Source: CBDCRK01 sp965220955
GTDB lineage: Bacteria > Desulfobacterota > Binatia > Bin18 > CBDCRK01
Direction: 5' to 3'
DNA length: 64,000 nucleotides
Assembly: GCA_965220955.1 (NCBI GenBank)
Contig: CBDCRK010000008.1
Span: forward strand, 1 to 64,000
This document shows, piece by piece, positions 1-7,002 of this stretch; within the stretch, counting starts at the first letter, position 1, and each line of letters opens with the position of its first letter. The notes beneath the pieces were generated by a model. It saw only the letters and a program-made list of their open reading frames with translations, was not told the origin of the DNA and did no database searches. A program made the translations under genes and the position numbers.

Positions 1-500
1 GGCGGATTTGGCCGCTTTTTCCGCGGCTTCCGCCAGAGCCGCCTTGCGGATCGCGTCCTCGCGGCGCTGGGAGTCACTTGCCGCGCGCTCCAGCTGGGCT
101 ATGCCGGTTGCCAGATCACGGATGAGCTTGGGCTCCATAGGAGCGCCGCCATTGAGGCATTGAGGGCGGTGTCGAAGGCCAGGGTGCGGACGACTTCTAT
201 CAGGATGTGTGAGACCTCCCCCTCGGGTGCCTCGCCGAGCTTGGCAATCCACTGCTGGCTCACTTCGCGAGCCTGGCGTATGCGCGCCCCAACGGACTCC
301 ATTGCCAAGGCATAGCGGCTCAGCCCTGAGCGAGAGATCTGCTCAGTATGCAGCCCGGCCTCAGCCAGTGCGCAGTTGACCTGATTAAGGATCTCCAGCT
401 GGGAGACCCGCGGATCGCGCAGCCAGGCATCAAGCTGCTCCTTTATCTCCACGGGTAGCTGTTGGACTTTGGAGGCACGACCCCGAATCGGGGAATTCAT
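1..500 (-). pseudogene. Mu gp27-like protein (DUF3486), frameshifted, runs off the window
   Basis: The product matches the small Mu gp27 / DUF3486 family encoded just upstream of the large terminase in Mu-like phages. The frame from 500 to 99 gives the N-terminal three quarters (basic start, then SGLSRYALAMES and IEVVRTLAFDTALNASM). It then runs into an unrelated tail and stops. The expected helical C-terminus (MEPKLIRDLATGIAQLERA and a charged Ala-rich helix) lies in a different frame from 138 down to base 1. A net one-base shift near 138-160 therefore joins two halves of one gene. Two overlapping genes are possible but the family is normally one protein. The gene before it ends 1 bp upstream, so the two are cotranscribed leftward. 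The terminase is expected beyond base 1. Confidence 0.65.
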
Positions 501-501
501 T

Positions 502-1062
502 TTAGTCCTCCTCCCAGGGCCGGGGCCGCTTGACGCCGCTGGCGACTACTCGGCCCGCGGCCACATCCAGGCCCCGACTGGTGAGCCGGACTATTTTGAT
601 ATGACCAAGGTGGCGTGTCGAGCAAAAGCCCTGCTCGGCCAGCCAATCCAGCAGCGAGTACACTTGATCTCGACTGGTATTGTGGCCGTAGGCATGCAGA
701 CAGGACTGCAATATCGACTCATTGGCCTCGTGTCCGGGCATCTCCATCAGGGCCCGCAGCAGCACAAGCCGCTGATCCTCCTCCAGCAAATCGCGAAAGC
801 TCATGACGGATCTCCTCTCAGGTGGTGGTCGATCAAGCAAATTCAGCTCATGCTCCAGACGGCGCGTCTCCCCCTTGAGCCCCTCAAGGGATAGGGCCAG
901 GGCATGCAGGTCTGCCAGGTGCGGGGTATCATCCAGGCGGCGCTCCAGCGCTCGCACCATCTCCAGGCGGGCAAAAGTCCGGCTCAGCGCCCAGCCCGCT
1001 GCCAGTATGGCTAGATTTACCGCCCAGACGAGCCAGCTGGCATTTTGATTTAGCCAGTCCAT
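502..1062 (-). CDS. Mu-like phage protein: DUF2730-like membrane/coiled-coil part joined to VpaChn25_0724-like winged-helix part
   Basis: Residues 1-82 have one hydrophobic segment (WLVWAVNLAILAAGWAL) followed by a coiled coil, as in DUF2730 proteins. Residues 87-187 (SFRDLLEEDQRLVLLRALM to SGVKRPRPW) match the VpaChn25_0724 family of small phage winged-helix proteins. In relatives these are two adjacent genes. Here they share one open frame. An internal ATG at 804 has a good AGGAG site 7 bases upstream, so the second part is probably also made alone (804 to 502). A TGA in another frame just before this ATG suggests the fusion may result from a lost stop or an indel. The start at 1062 is preceded by a purine-rich site contributed by the adjoining repeat. 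Confidence 0.65.
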   Translation of the reverse strand: MDWLNQNASWLVWAVNLAILAAGWALSRTFARLEMVRALERRLDDTPHLADLHALALSLEGLKGETRRLEHELNLLDRPPPERRSVMSFRDLLEEDQRLVLLRALMEMPGHEANESILQSCLHAYGHNTSRDQVYSLLDWLAEQGFCSTRHLGHIKIVRLTSRGLDVAAGRVVASGVKRPRPWEED

Positions 1063-1384
1063 TCTTCCCCCTTCGACAAGGCTCAGGACAGGCCTCACCC
1101 TGGGCGATTATGTCGGGCATCCTGCCCGCGGCCCGGGCATCCTGCCCGCAATCGCCCCTACATGCCTGTCCTCATCCCCTCCTTGGAGGGGTGCCGCATA
1201 GCGGCGGGGTGGGTTCCTCCTCACCGGGCGATCACGCGGCCAGGATGGCCGACAGGATCGCCCCTACCATTCTCGCTGAGTAGGGGCGGGTTTAAAACCC
1301 GTTCCCTACCTAACTACGCAATTTTTAAGGAAATTTTGTATTTTCTTTATGGTTTTGCCCGGCTCTGACTGCTAACTTAGCTAC
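1063..1384. repeat. Repeat-filled gap between divergent phage modules
   Basis: No convincing gene is seen. The stretch is built from dispersed elements: a CCTGAGCCT..GTCGAAGG-type piece, a GGCGATCGCGGGCAGG-type palindrome, the CCGCTATGCGGCACCCCTCC element and a diverged copy of the TAGGGGCGGGTTT palindrome (about 1281-1310). It separates a leftward from a rightward phage transcription unit, so promoters should lie here. An AT-rich patch at 1318-1350 is the best candidate, but I cannot assign -35/-10 boxes. Confidence 0.7.
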
Positions 1385-1825
1385 ATGCTACAGCACGCGC
1401 ACGGACGGGCCACCCTACTGGATGGAGCGTCCCCCCCCGAGTGGGTGGAGCTTATCCCAGCGGGGGACATTGTTGGACGGGACGGCCGGAGCTGGACAAA
1501 CAGCACGCCCGACGCGATTGTGGCCGGCATACAAAACAAATGGCGCGGATCTGCCTGTCGACTGGGAGCACTCCTCCGAGTATAAAGCGCCCAAGGGTGA
1601 TCCTGCCCCTGCCGCTGGCTGGATTGTAGAGCTGGAGGCGCGGGAGGGCGCGATCTGGGGCAAAATCGAGTGGACCGAGGCAGGCGTACGGCTAGCATCA
1701 CATCCAGGGCCTACCGCTACCTTTCGCCGGTTTTTTTGCACGAGGCCAACCCCCCCCGGCGTATTGACAGGATACTTTCTGCCGGGCTGACCAACCAACC
1801 CAATCTGTCATATTCCGGCGCTTAA
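1385..1825 (+). pseudogene. Mu gpI-like prohead protease, N-terminal part, two frameshifts
   Basis: The Mu-like head maturation protease domain is recognisable across two frames. Frame A gives PEWVELIPAGDIVGRDGRSW. Near 1530, at an AAAA run, the homology moves to frame B (KTNGADLPVDWEHSSEY, PAAGWIVELEA, IWGKIEWTEAG). From about 1690 it returns to frame A (SRAYRYLSPVFLHEAN, LSAGLTNQPNL) and stops at 1823-1825. Known family members continue without a break into a scaffold-like C-terminus. Here that part is a separate gene at 1929 after an 88-bp repeat. As written, no active protease can be made from this reading. Homopolymer sequencing error at the first site cannot be excluded. Confidence 0.75.
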
Positions 1826-1913
1826 TCATGAGGGCCAAGAAGGGGAACCCACCCCGGCCCCTTCGACGGGGCTCAGGCCAGGCCTTCGGGCCACCCCTCC
1901 AAGGAGGGGAGAT
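1826..1913. repeat. Palindromic repeat cluster splitting the protease/scaffold gene
   Basis: The segment contains a CCTTCGAC..GGGGCTCAGGCC piece and the GGCCACCCCTCCAAGGAGGGG hairpin. It lies between sequence matching the end of the Mu protease domain and sequence matching the start of the scaffold domain, which are normally one protein. It brings a stop on one side and an AAGGAGGGG ribosome-binding stretch on the other. Confidence 0.65.
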
Positions 1914-1928
1914 ATGGAGGAGAATCAT

Positions 1929-2474
1929 ATGGCTTTAAAAGAAATATTGACGGCCCTGGGCCTACCGGCCGAGGCCACCGAGGAGCAAGCGCTCCAGGCG
2001 CTTACCGGGCTCCAAGAGCAGCTGACCGCCTCAAGAAATCGGGCTCAGACCCCCGACCTGGATAAGTTCGTACCCCGCGCTGATTACGATGCCGCCATTG
2101 CCCGATCAGCCAATGCCGAGGCGGCCTTAGTCCAGCAGACCGAGCAGCAGCGCGAGGCGGCGATCAACGCGGCAATAGAGGCTGCTCTTAGCGCTGGCAA
2201 GATTACCCCGGCCACCCGTGATTACCACATCGCCCAATGCCGGACCGACGGGGGGTTGGAGAGATTTGCTGCGTTTGTGGCCGCTGCCCCCGAGATCGCC
2301 GGCCCCAGCGGGTTGCCCGCCACGCCGGGTAGGACGGAGGCCACCGCCGGAACCCTGACCGAGGCGGAAAGGGCAACCTGCCGCATGCTGTCCATATCCC
2401 CCAAAGAGTACCTGGAGGCGAAAGCGGCCCAGGCCACAACGGATGCGGAAAAGGCAGCCATTCGGGCATTGTAG
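1929..2474 (+). CDS. Mu gpI C-terminal / gpZ-like scaffold protein
   Basis: A 181-residue helical, Ala/Glu/Gln-rich protein that matches the C-terminal half of Mu-like protease-scaffold proteins. It shows ILTALGLPAEATEEQALQAL at the start, a central coiled coil, AALSAGKITPATRDYHIAQC, and the conserved end LTEAERATCRMLSISPKEYL. In Mu the same region is also made from an internal start as scaffold. The start at 1929 has GGAGGAG 6 bases upstream; an alternative ATG lies at 1914. It sits directly before the capsid gene, as expected. The TAG stop is the one carried by the following GTAGGGGC repeat. Confidence 0.8.
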   Translation: MALKEILTALGLPAEATEEQALQALTGLQEQLTASRNRAQTPDLDKFVPRADYDAAIARSANAEAALVQQTEQQREAAINAAIEAALSAGKITPATRDYHIAQCRTDGGLERFAAFVAAAPEIAGPSGLPATPGRTEATAGTLTEAERATCRMLSISPKEYLEAKAAQATTDAEKAAIRAL

Positions 2475-2655
2475 GGGCAGGGTAGGAAACCCCCTCAGTC
2501 CCCCTTATCAGGGGGAAGACAGGTAGGGGCGAGCCCTTTCTTAGGATCCCTCTCCCCTGGAGGGAGAGGGTGCCTACCGGCAGGGTAGGCGGGTGAGGGG
2601 GACGAGGAGACCCACCCCGCCGCTATGCGGCACCCCTCCAAGGAGGGGAGGATAA
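2475..2655. repeat. Dispersed repeats between scaffold and capsid genes
   Basis: Contains the CCCCCTCAGTCCCCCTTATC..GGGGGAAG palindrome, the CCCTCTCCCC..GGAGGGAGAGGG palindrome with its GGTAGGCGGGTGAGGGGG tail, and the CCGCTATGCGGCACCCCTCC..AAGGAGGGG element. The last one ends about 15 bp before the capsid gene's own AAGGAGGA ribosome-binding site. Confidence 0.85.
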
Positions 2656-2668
2656 AAGGAGGACAGAA

Positions 2669-3616
2669 ATGGCAATTGTAACCTCGGCTCTCATTAAGGC
2701 TCTACAGGTCGGATTTCGCATGGACTTCGAGGGCTCCTATAAAGCTGCGATGCCCCAGTGGATGGATGTGGCCATGAAAGTGCCATCCAGCGGACGCTCC
2801 TCCGTCTATGGCTGGCTGGGGCTGTTTCCCTCTATGGCAGTGTGGACCGGAGACCGCACCTACAAGGACATGAAGGAGCACAACTACACGCTTACCAATA
2901 AAAAGTATCAGGCGGCAGTCAAGGTCTCCAGGTCCGATATCGAGGATGACCAGGACAGTGGCATTGGCATTTACCGGCCGCTGTTCATGAATATGGGCGA
3001 TGCCGCCGCGCGCTTTCCCGACGAGCATGTTTTTGCGCTGTTGACGGGAGGCCTTAGTAATTTGTGCTATGACGGGCAGAACTTTTTTGATACCGAGCAC
3101 CCGGTGTATCCTAAGGTCGATGGCACCGGCACCGTTGTCAACACCTCCAACCTGTCGGTTCCTACGGCTCCGGCCGGGACTTATTACTACTGGTATCTCC
3201 TGGATACCACCCGCCCGCTCAAGCCCCTCATCTATCAGGAGCGTCGGATGCCCAATTTCCAGTCCCGAACCATGCTGACGGACGAGGCGGTTTTTACCTC
3301 CGACGAGTTCCGCTTTGGGGTCGATTGCCGGGCCGAGTTTGGCTATGGCCTCTGGCAGCAGGCTTATGCCAGCGCCCAAACCCTGACCCAGGCCAATGTC
3401 TGGGCTGCCTACGAGGCCATGCGCCAGGTCGAAGCGGACGGCGGTGTGCGCATGGGAATAAGACCTAATGTTCTGGTGGTCCCGGCTGGGCAGGAGAGGG
3501 TAGGCGAGGAGGCCCTCAAGCCGATCCTGGCCGATGGTTCCTCCAATACTTTGCATGGCAAGCTCAGAGTCTTTTCCCCTGACTACTTGGAGCTGAAATC
3601 CCTTGTCGTTACTTAG
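2669..3616 (+). CDS. Mu gpT-like major capsid protein
   Basis: A 315-residue protein of the Mu-like prophage major head subunit (gpT) family, the shell-forming subunit of the icosahedral head. Recognisable stretches are LGLFPSMAVWTGDRTYKDM, NYTLTNKKYQAAVKVSR, DIEDDQDSGIGIYRPLF and the FFDTEHPV motif typical of gpT. Length fits the family. AAGGAGGA lies 6 bases before the ATG. It follows the scaffold gene, the standard Mu order. The stop TAG is shared with the next repeat (TTAGGGGC). This gene looks intact, unlike its neighbours. Confidence 0.92.
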   Translation: MAIVTSALIKALQVGFRMDFEGSYKAAMPQWMDVAMKVPSSGRSSVYGWLGLFPSMAVWTGDRTYKDMKEHNYTLTNKKYQAAVKVSRSDIEDDQDSGIGIYRPLFMNMGDAAARFPDEHVFALLTGGLSNLCYDGQNFFDTEHPVYPKVDGTGTVVNTSNLSVPTAPAGTYYYWYLLDTTRPLKPLIYQERRMPNFQSRTMLTDEAVFTSDEFRFGVDCRAEFGYGLWQQAYASAQTLTQANVWAAYEAMRQVEADGGVRMGIRPNVLVVPAGQERVGEEALKPILADGSSNTLHGKLRVFSPDYLELKSLVVT

Positions 3617-3925
3617 GGGCAGATCTTTCTTATTCCCTCTCCCCTGGAGGGAGAGGGTGACTACCCGCAGGGTAGGCGGGTGAGGGGGACATCAGGGCGA
3701 ATACAAGATTCGCCCCTACCATACCCCCCTATTCTGTAGGGGCGATCCTGTCGGCCATCCTGGCCGCGTGATCGCCCGGTGAGGGGAGGGTAGGCCTGTC
3801 CTGAGCCTGTCGAAGGGAAACCCCCTCAGTCCCCCTTATCAGGGGGAAGACAGGTAGGGGCGATCGGGCGGCGTAGGATGGCCTTTATGATCGCCCAATG
3901 GTCAGGGAAATAAAGGAGGCAATGT
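3617..3925. repeat. Repeat-filled gap after the capsid gene
   Basis: About 300 bp made almost wholly of dispersed repeats: the CCCTCTCCCC..GAGAGGG palindrome, GGCGAATACAAGATTCGCC, GGCGATCCTGTCGGCCATCC..GATCGCC, CCTGTCCTGAGCCTGTCGAA, CCCCCTTATCAGGGGGAAG and a GGCGATCGGGCGGCGTA..GATCGCC palindrome. No gene is visible. Confidence 0.85.
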
Positions 3926-4198
3926 ATGATCAGGACGAAATGCACCCATGACGGATACTGGCGCGGCGGCGTCCAACATTATCGGGTCTGGACGGAATTT
4001 CCCGACGACCAATTTTCCCCGGAGCAGCTCAAAGCACTGGAGGCAGAAGAAAGACTCCTGGTCGAGCATATGCCGGACCCAGAACCGGACCCGGAAGAGG
4101 GGGAGGGGGGAGAAGAAGGCGACGAAAAGGCGGGGAAAAGGCAAAAAGGGGGAAATCGATCAAAATCGGCCCCAGTGGACCCCGAGAATCCTAGCTAG
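3926..4198 (+). CDS. Small Mu-like head-region protein (FluMu HI1506-like)
   Basis: A 90-residue protein located, as in FluMu-type phages, between capsid and the gp36-like gene. The N-terminal half (GYWRGGVQHYRVWTEFPDDQ, FSPEQLKALEAEERLLVE) resembles the HI1506 group of small proteins that begin with a Gly/Trp turn and then FTxEQLxALxAE. The C-terminal half is low-complexity acidic then basic (EEGEGGEEGDEK, KRQKGG). AAAGGAGG lies upstream of the ATG. Function is unknown; a role in head completion is only inferred from position. Confidence 0.65.
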   Translation: MIRTKCTHDGYWRGGVQHYRVWTEFPDDQFSPEQLKALEAEERLLVEHMPDPEPDPEEGEGGEEGDEKAGKRQKGGNRSKSAPVDPENPS

Positions 4199-4273
4199 CC
4201 CCATTGGGCAGCAGCAAAAAAAGTTAAACGTTTTTAAACGGTGATTAAACAGATTTAAACGGTAGCCCAGCTT

Positions 4274-4702
4274 ATGCCAGCAAAGTATCTGACCCCGGAC
4301 AGCCTGAGCGACCTGCTCTCCCCCACAATACTCAGTCAACTGACCAGCGACGACGGGTCCGACACGGCGGACACCACCATTATCGACGCGGCGATTTTAG
4401 ACGCCGAGGCCGAGGTGGACGGCTACCTTGCCACCCGCTATGCGCTGCCGTTGCTCACCCCGGTGCCAGCGCTGGTGATCAAGCTCAGTGGGGATATTGC
4501 CGTGTACAATATCTACCGCCGCCGCCAGCTCGTGCCTGAGAGTGTGCGCCAGGCATACCAGGATGCGCGGAGCACCCTCCGGGATCTGTCCGGCCGCAAG
4601 CTGGATCTTGATCTGGCGACCGATCCAAGTGACCCGCCCCCCCAGGCCACCTACTTTGGGGCTAATAAGCGCCGCTTTGGCGAGGACTGGCGGGATTTGT
4701 AG
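4274..4702 (+). CDS. Mu gp36-like head-tail joining protein (DUF1320)
   Basis: A 142-residue DUF1320 protein. The pattern YLTPDSLSDLLS, then IDAAILDAEAEVDGYLATRY and LPLLTPVPALVIKLSGDIAVY, is characteristic: these proteins resemble head-completion adaptors. Family length is 130-150 residues. It ends GEDWRDL with the TAG supplied by the following repeat (TTTGTAGGGGCGG). The 4199-4273 gap contains three AAACGGT/TTTAAACG direct repeats before the start. The function is inferred from family and position. Confidence 0.85.
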   Translation: MPAKYLTPDSLSDLLSPTILSQLTSDDGSDTADTTIIDAAILDAEAEVDGYLATRYALPLLTPVPALVIKLSGDIAVYNIYRRRQLVPESVRQAYQDARSTLRDLSGRKLDLDLATDPSDPPPQATYFGANKRRFGEDWRDL

Positions 4703-4893
4703 GGGCGGGGTTTGAACTCTCTATCCCCCCTTGGAGGGGTGAAGCCTAGGTAGGGGTGATTTTTTCGTCTCCATGCATACCCCGGGCGGCGTACGCGCTT
4801 GGGCGATGCATACCCGCAGGGTAGGCGGGTACGACCCACCCCGTTCGCTAAGCGGCACCCCTCCAAGGAGGGGAAGAGAAGAAGGAGGCAATT
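4703..4893. repeat. Dispersed repeats before the membrane-protein gene
   Basis: Contains a truncated TAGGGGCGGG element, CCCCCCTTGGAGGGGTGAAG, a GGTAGGCGGGTACGACCCA piece and the GCTAAGCGGCACCCCTCC..AAGGAGGGG element, followed by the gene's own AAGGAGGC ribosome-binding site. Confidence 0.8.
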
Positions 4894-5310
4894 ATGCAAA
4901 ATTTTGTGAACAAGTTCCGCCCCAACGTCCTGCTGGTCGCGCTCATGCTATCCATATTGGTCGTGGTGCTGCTGGGATATTTGTTTAGTTGGCTGGAGGA
5001 AGTGGCGCCAAACGTGCAGTGGGATGCCGCTGTTATGGGTGCGGTGTTCGCCTCAGCTCTCCTGATTGTGGGGGCCGTACTTGGAGGATTGGTCTCGGTT
5101 ATGTCCCAGGTCGCGCAAGATCCTCCACCGCCGGTTGTCCCCGCGGAAACCGCGGAGGCGCTGATTGGCGCGCTTGTCGGATCCCTCTGCGCCCACAAGG
5201 ATGGGGGAAACCCCCTCAGTCCCCCTTATCAGGGGGAAGACAGGTACGCGGCACCAGCCCACAGGGCAGGCCCCCTCCAAGGAGGGGATCAGGAGGAACA
5301 GCGGGAATGA
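4894..5310 (+). CDS. Small two-helix membrane protein with repeat-encoded tail
   Basis: Residues 10-33 (NVLLVALMLSILVVVLLGYLF) and 48-72 (MGAVFASALLIVGAVLGGLV) form two membrane segments. Residues 80-97 look like an ordinary soluble tail (PPPPVVPAETAEALIGALVG). From about residue 103 on the protein is simply translated repeat: GNPLSPPYQGED comes from the CCCCCTTATCAGGGGGAAG element and GPLQGGD from the CCCCCTCCAAGGAGGGGAT element. The original C-terminus was therefore probably shorter or replaced. The stop overlaps the next start as ATGA. Position after the head genes and pairing with a lipoprotein-like gene make a holin-type role conceivable, but nothing proves it. Confidence 0.6.
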   Translation: MQNFVNKFRPNVLLVALMLSILVVVLLGYLFSWLEEVAPNVQWDAAVMGAVFASALLIVGAVLGGLVSVMSQVAQDPPPPVVPAETAEALIGALVGSLCAHKDGGNPLSPPYQGEDRYAAPAHRAGPLQGGDQEEQRE

Positions 5311-5582
5311 AAAGATACAGACCACAGTCGGTGGTAATGGTAGGGCTGCTGCTGCTGGGCTTGACCGGCGGGTGTGCGCTCCCCAGTCGGGGGGCGGATA
5401 TCATGGTGATCGAGCTCCAGCAGCGCGCCCTAGCGCGCATTGCGGATTTCTGGGCGGGGAGGGCCTGCCCGCCGGTCAGCTGCGTGCCCGCTTGCGTACC
5501 TGCAGCTGCAGAGTCGCCAGTGTGCCCGCCCAATGCCGCCGAGACAGCCGAGCCTGATCTTGGCAGCATGGTCTGGGATTGA
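5307..5582 (+). CDS. Small lipoprotein-like phage protein
   Basis: A 91-residue protein with a basic N-terminus and a hydrophobic core (VVMVGLLLLGLTGGC) ending in a Cys that fits a lipoprotein signal. A Cys/Pro-rich tail follows (ACPPVSCVPACVPA). It is translationally coupled to the preceding membrane protein through ATGA. AGGAGGA lies 10 bases upstream of the ATG. A membrane protein followed by a small lipoprotein recalls phage lysis cassettes (inner and outer spanin), but no peptidoglycan-active enzyme is visible here. The role is a guess. Confidence 0.5.
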   Translation: MKRYRPQSVVMVGLLLLGLTGGCALPSRGADIMVIELQQRALARIADFWAGRACPPVSCVPACVPAAAESPVCPPNAAETAEPDLGSMVWD

Positions 5583-5647
5583 GGATGGATACCCCGTTGT
5601 AGGGGCGACGCATGCGTCGCCCCTACAGGGAAGGGACAAATCAAATT

Positions 5648-5770
5648 ATGGCAACACTGCCTAAAATAATCCTGGACTCGAAGGCCAAAAACCTGACCAC
5701 CGGATTAACGGAGGGGCAGACCTACCTCGGAGATTACCACCTACTACAGCCTTACGGGATAGGCATGTAG
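5648..5770 (+). pseudogene. Truncated 40-residue phage gene ended by a repeat
   Basis: The frame starts MATLPKIILDSKAKNLTTGL and ends GIGM-TAG. The stop belongs to a GTAGGGGCGATTTTTATAAT palindrome at 5767-5791. The N-terminus looks like a real small structural protein, but it is too short to assign. The likely history is a repeat landing in the gene and cutting it off. It could also be an intact very small gene. Confidence 0.35.
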
Positions 5771-5803
5771 GGGCGATTTTTATAATCGCCCAAGGTAGGG
5801 CGC

Positions 5804-6241
5804 ATGAGGGATGTGTTGCTTGCAATGGTCCAGGAGCTGAGCCAGAGGATCGATAAGGTCCGCGAGGTGGGCATTGTGGCCAGCGAGGATTTGCCTCCGG
5901 CGTCGTGGCAGCTGCCATATGTTGGGCTCAAGGATGGAGGTAAGCGCTATAATTCTCAGCCTGGTCAGATGGATCGGGAGATAGGACGGGTCGAGGTCTG
6001 GATCTACCAAACTCTTATCCTCAATGATTCTGGTGCGGCGGTTGTTGGCGGAGGGAGCACGCCCGGCCTCCTGGAGATAGCCCAGGATATCCGGGCGGTA
6101 CTCAATGATAATGATTTGGGGTTGGCGTTGCCTTATACCCATGTGGACGAGATACGCGCCAGCATTGCCGGCATCCAGGACAATGCCCGCTGGGTCCAAC
6201 GCCTGAGCCTGGCGGTAAACTATGAGAGGGTCGTATCCTAG
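5804..6241 (+). CDS. gp37-like tail-terminator/neck protein
   Basis: A 145-residue protein with the layout of Mu gp37/tail-terminator proteins: an N-terminal amphipathic helix (MRDVLLAMVQELSQRI), a central beta region with REIGRVEVWIYQTLIL, a helix (LEIAQDIRAVLN) and a C-terminal strand ending SLAVNYERV. It lies between the gp36-like gene and the tail tube, the usual place. Family assignment rests on fold-like pattern and position, not on strong motifs. The 5' flank is a GTAGGGGCGA..TCGCCC palindrome. Confidence 0.6.
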   Translation: MRDVLLAMVQELSQRIDKVREVGIVASEDLPPASWQLPYVGLKDGGKRYNSQPGQMDREIGRVEVWIYQTLILNDSGAAVVGGGSTPGLLEIAQDIRAVLNDNDLGLALPYTHVDEIRASIAGIQDNARWVQRLSLAVNYERVVS

Positions 6242-6600
6242 GGTGAGCTAGTAGGGGCGGGTTTGAAACCCGCCCCTACTCAGAAGGAGGAACCCACCCC
6301 GGCCCTTCGGGCGTCGCCCCTCCAAGGAGGGGAGATTAGGTAGGGGCGAATACAACGGGCAGGATGCCCGACATCTCGCCCCTACAGAGTAGGGAGATGG
6401 TAGGGCCTGCCCTGAGCTCTAATCGCCCGGGGAGGGGAGACCCACAAGATTCGGCCCTTCGAGCCAGGCAAGGAGAATTAGGTAGGGGCGATCGCGGGCA
6501 GGATGCCCGACATAATCGCCCAGGGTGAGGCCTGTCCTGAGCTCTGTCGAAGGAGGAACCCACCCCGCCGCTATGCGGCACCCCTCCAAGGAGGGGAAGA
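6242..6600. repeat. Repeat-filled gap before a small phage gene
   Basis: Holds a perfect 29-bp GTAGGGGCGGGTTTG..CGCCCCTAC palindrome at 6251-6279, two GGCGATCGCGGGCAGG-type and GGCGAATACAACGGGCAGG-type elements, two CCTGTCCTGAGCTCTGTCGA pieces and two CACCCCTCC..GGAGGGG hairpins. No gene is visible. Confidence 0.85.
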
Positions 6601-6615
6601 GAAGAGGGGGGAGAG

Positions 6616-6909
6616 ATGGCAAAGAAAAAGCAGAAAAAGGCAAACGCCCAGCAGGGTAGGGGCGACGCAGGCGTCGCCTATCTGTCCTACCACGGCCCGG
6701 GCGAGAGGAGCATCGGGGGCATTGGCGACTTTGCCAAGGGCAAAGAGCCGGTAGCCGTGGAGAACTCGATTGCCCGGCAGTACGAGAGCAAGGATATGCG
6801 GGCGCTGGGTTGGCGGGTGGAGTGGAGAGATGTAGGGGCGTCGGGGGCGGGTTGTAAGGGCGGGTTTGAAACCCGCCCCTACAGGGGAGAGGGAAGAGAT
6901 GCCAGCTAG
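6616..6909 (+). CDS. Small phage protein of unknown role, with repeats inside the coding frame
   Basis: A 97-residue basic protein before the tail tube gene. Residues about 32-72 (ERSIGGIGDFAKGKEPVAVE, RALGWRVEWRD) look like the native core. Two parts are translated repeat: QGRGDAGVAYL near the start comes from a GTAGGGGCGACGC..GCGTCGCC element. The last 25 residues (GGFETRPYRGEG) come from the TAGGGGCGGGTTTGAAACCC palindrome. The TAG stop is also repeat-like (CTAGGGGCGG). GGGGGGAGAG precedes the ATG. Function unknown. Confidence 0.55.
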   Translation: MAKKKQKKANAQQGRGDAGVAYLSYHGPGERSIGGIGDFAKGKEPVAVENSIARQYESKDMRALGWRVEWRDVGASGAGCKGGFETRPYRGEGRDAS

Positions 6910-7002
6910 GGGCGGGTGAGGGGGACAAGGAAACCCACCCCGCCTCTGCGAACTCAGAAGTTCGAGCGGCACCCCTCCAAGGAGGGGAGGAGGAGGTGAA
7001 GG

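Noticed and set aside
2702..3556. Long minus-strand open frame (284 codons) opposite the capsid gene
   Set aside because: The plus-strand frame is a clear gpT capsid protein; the antisense frame has no recognisable domain and is a product of high GC content.
5161..5310. Separate gene in the repeat-encoded stretch at the end of the membrane protein
   Set aside because: All frames there are translations of dispersed palindromes (PLSPPYQGE-type text) and carry no independent signal.
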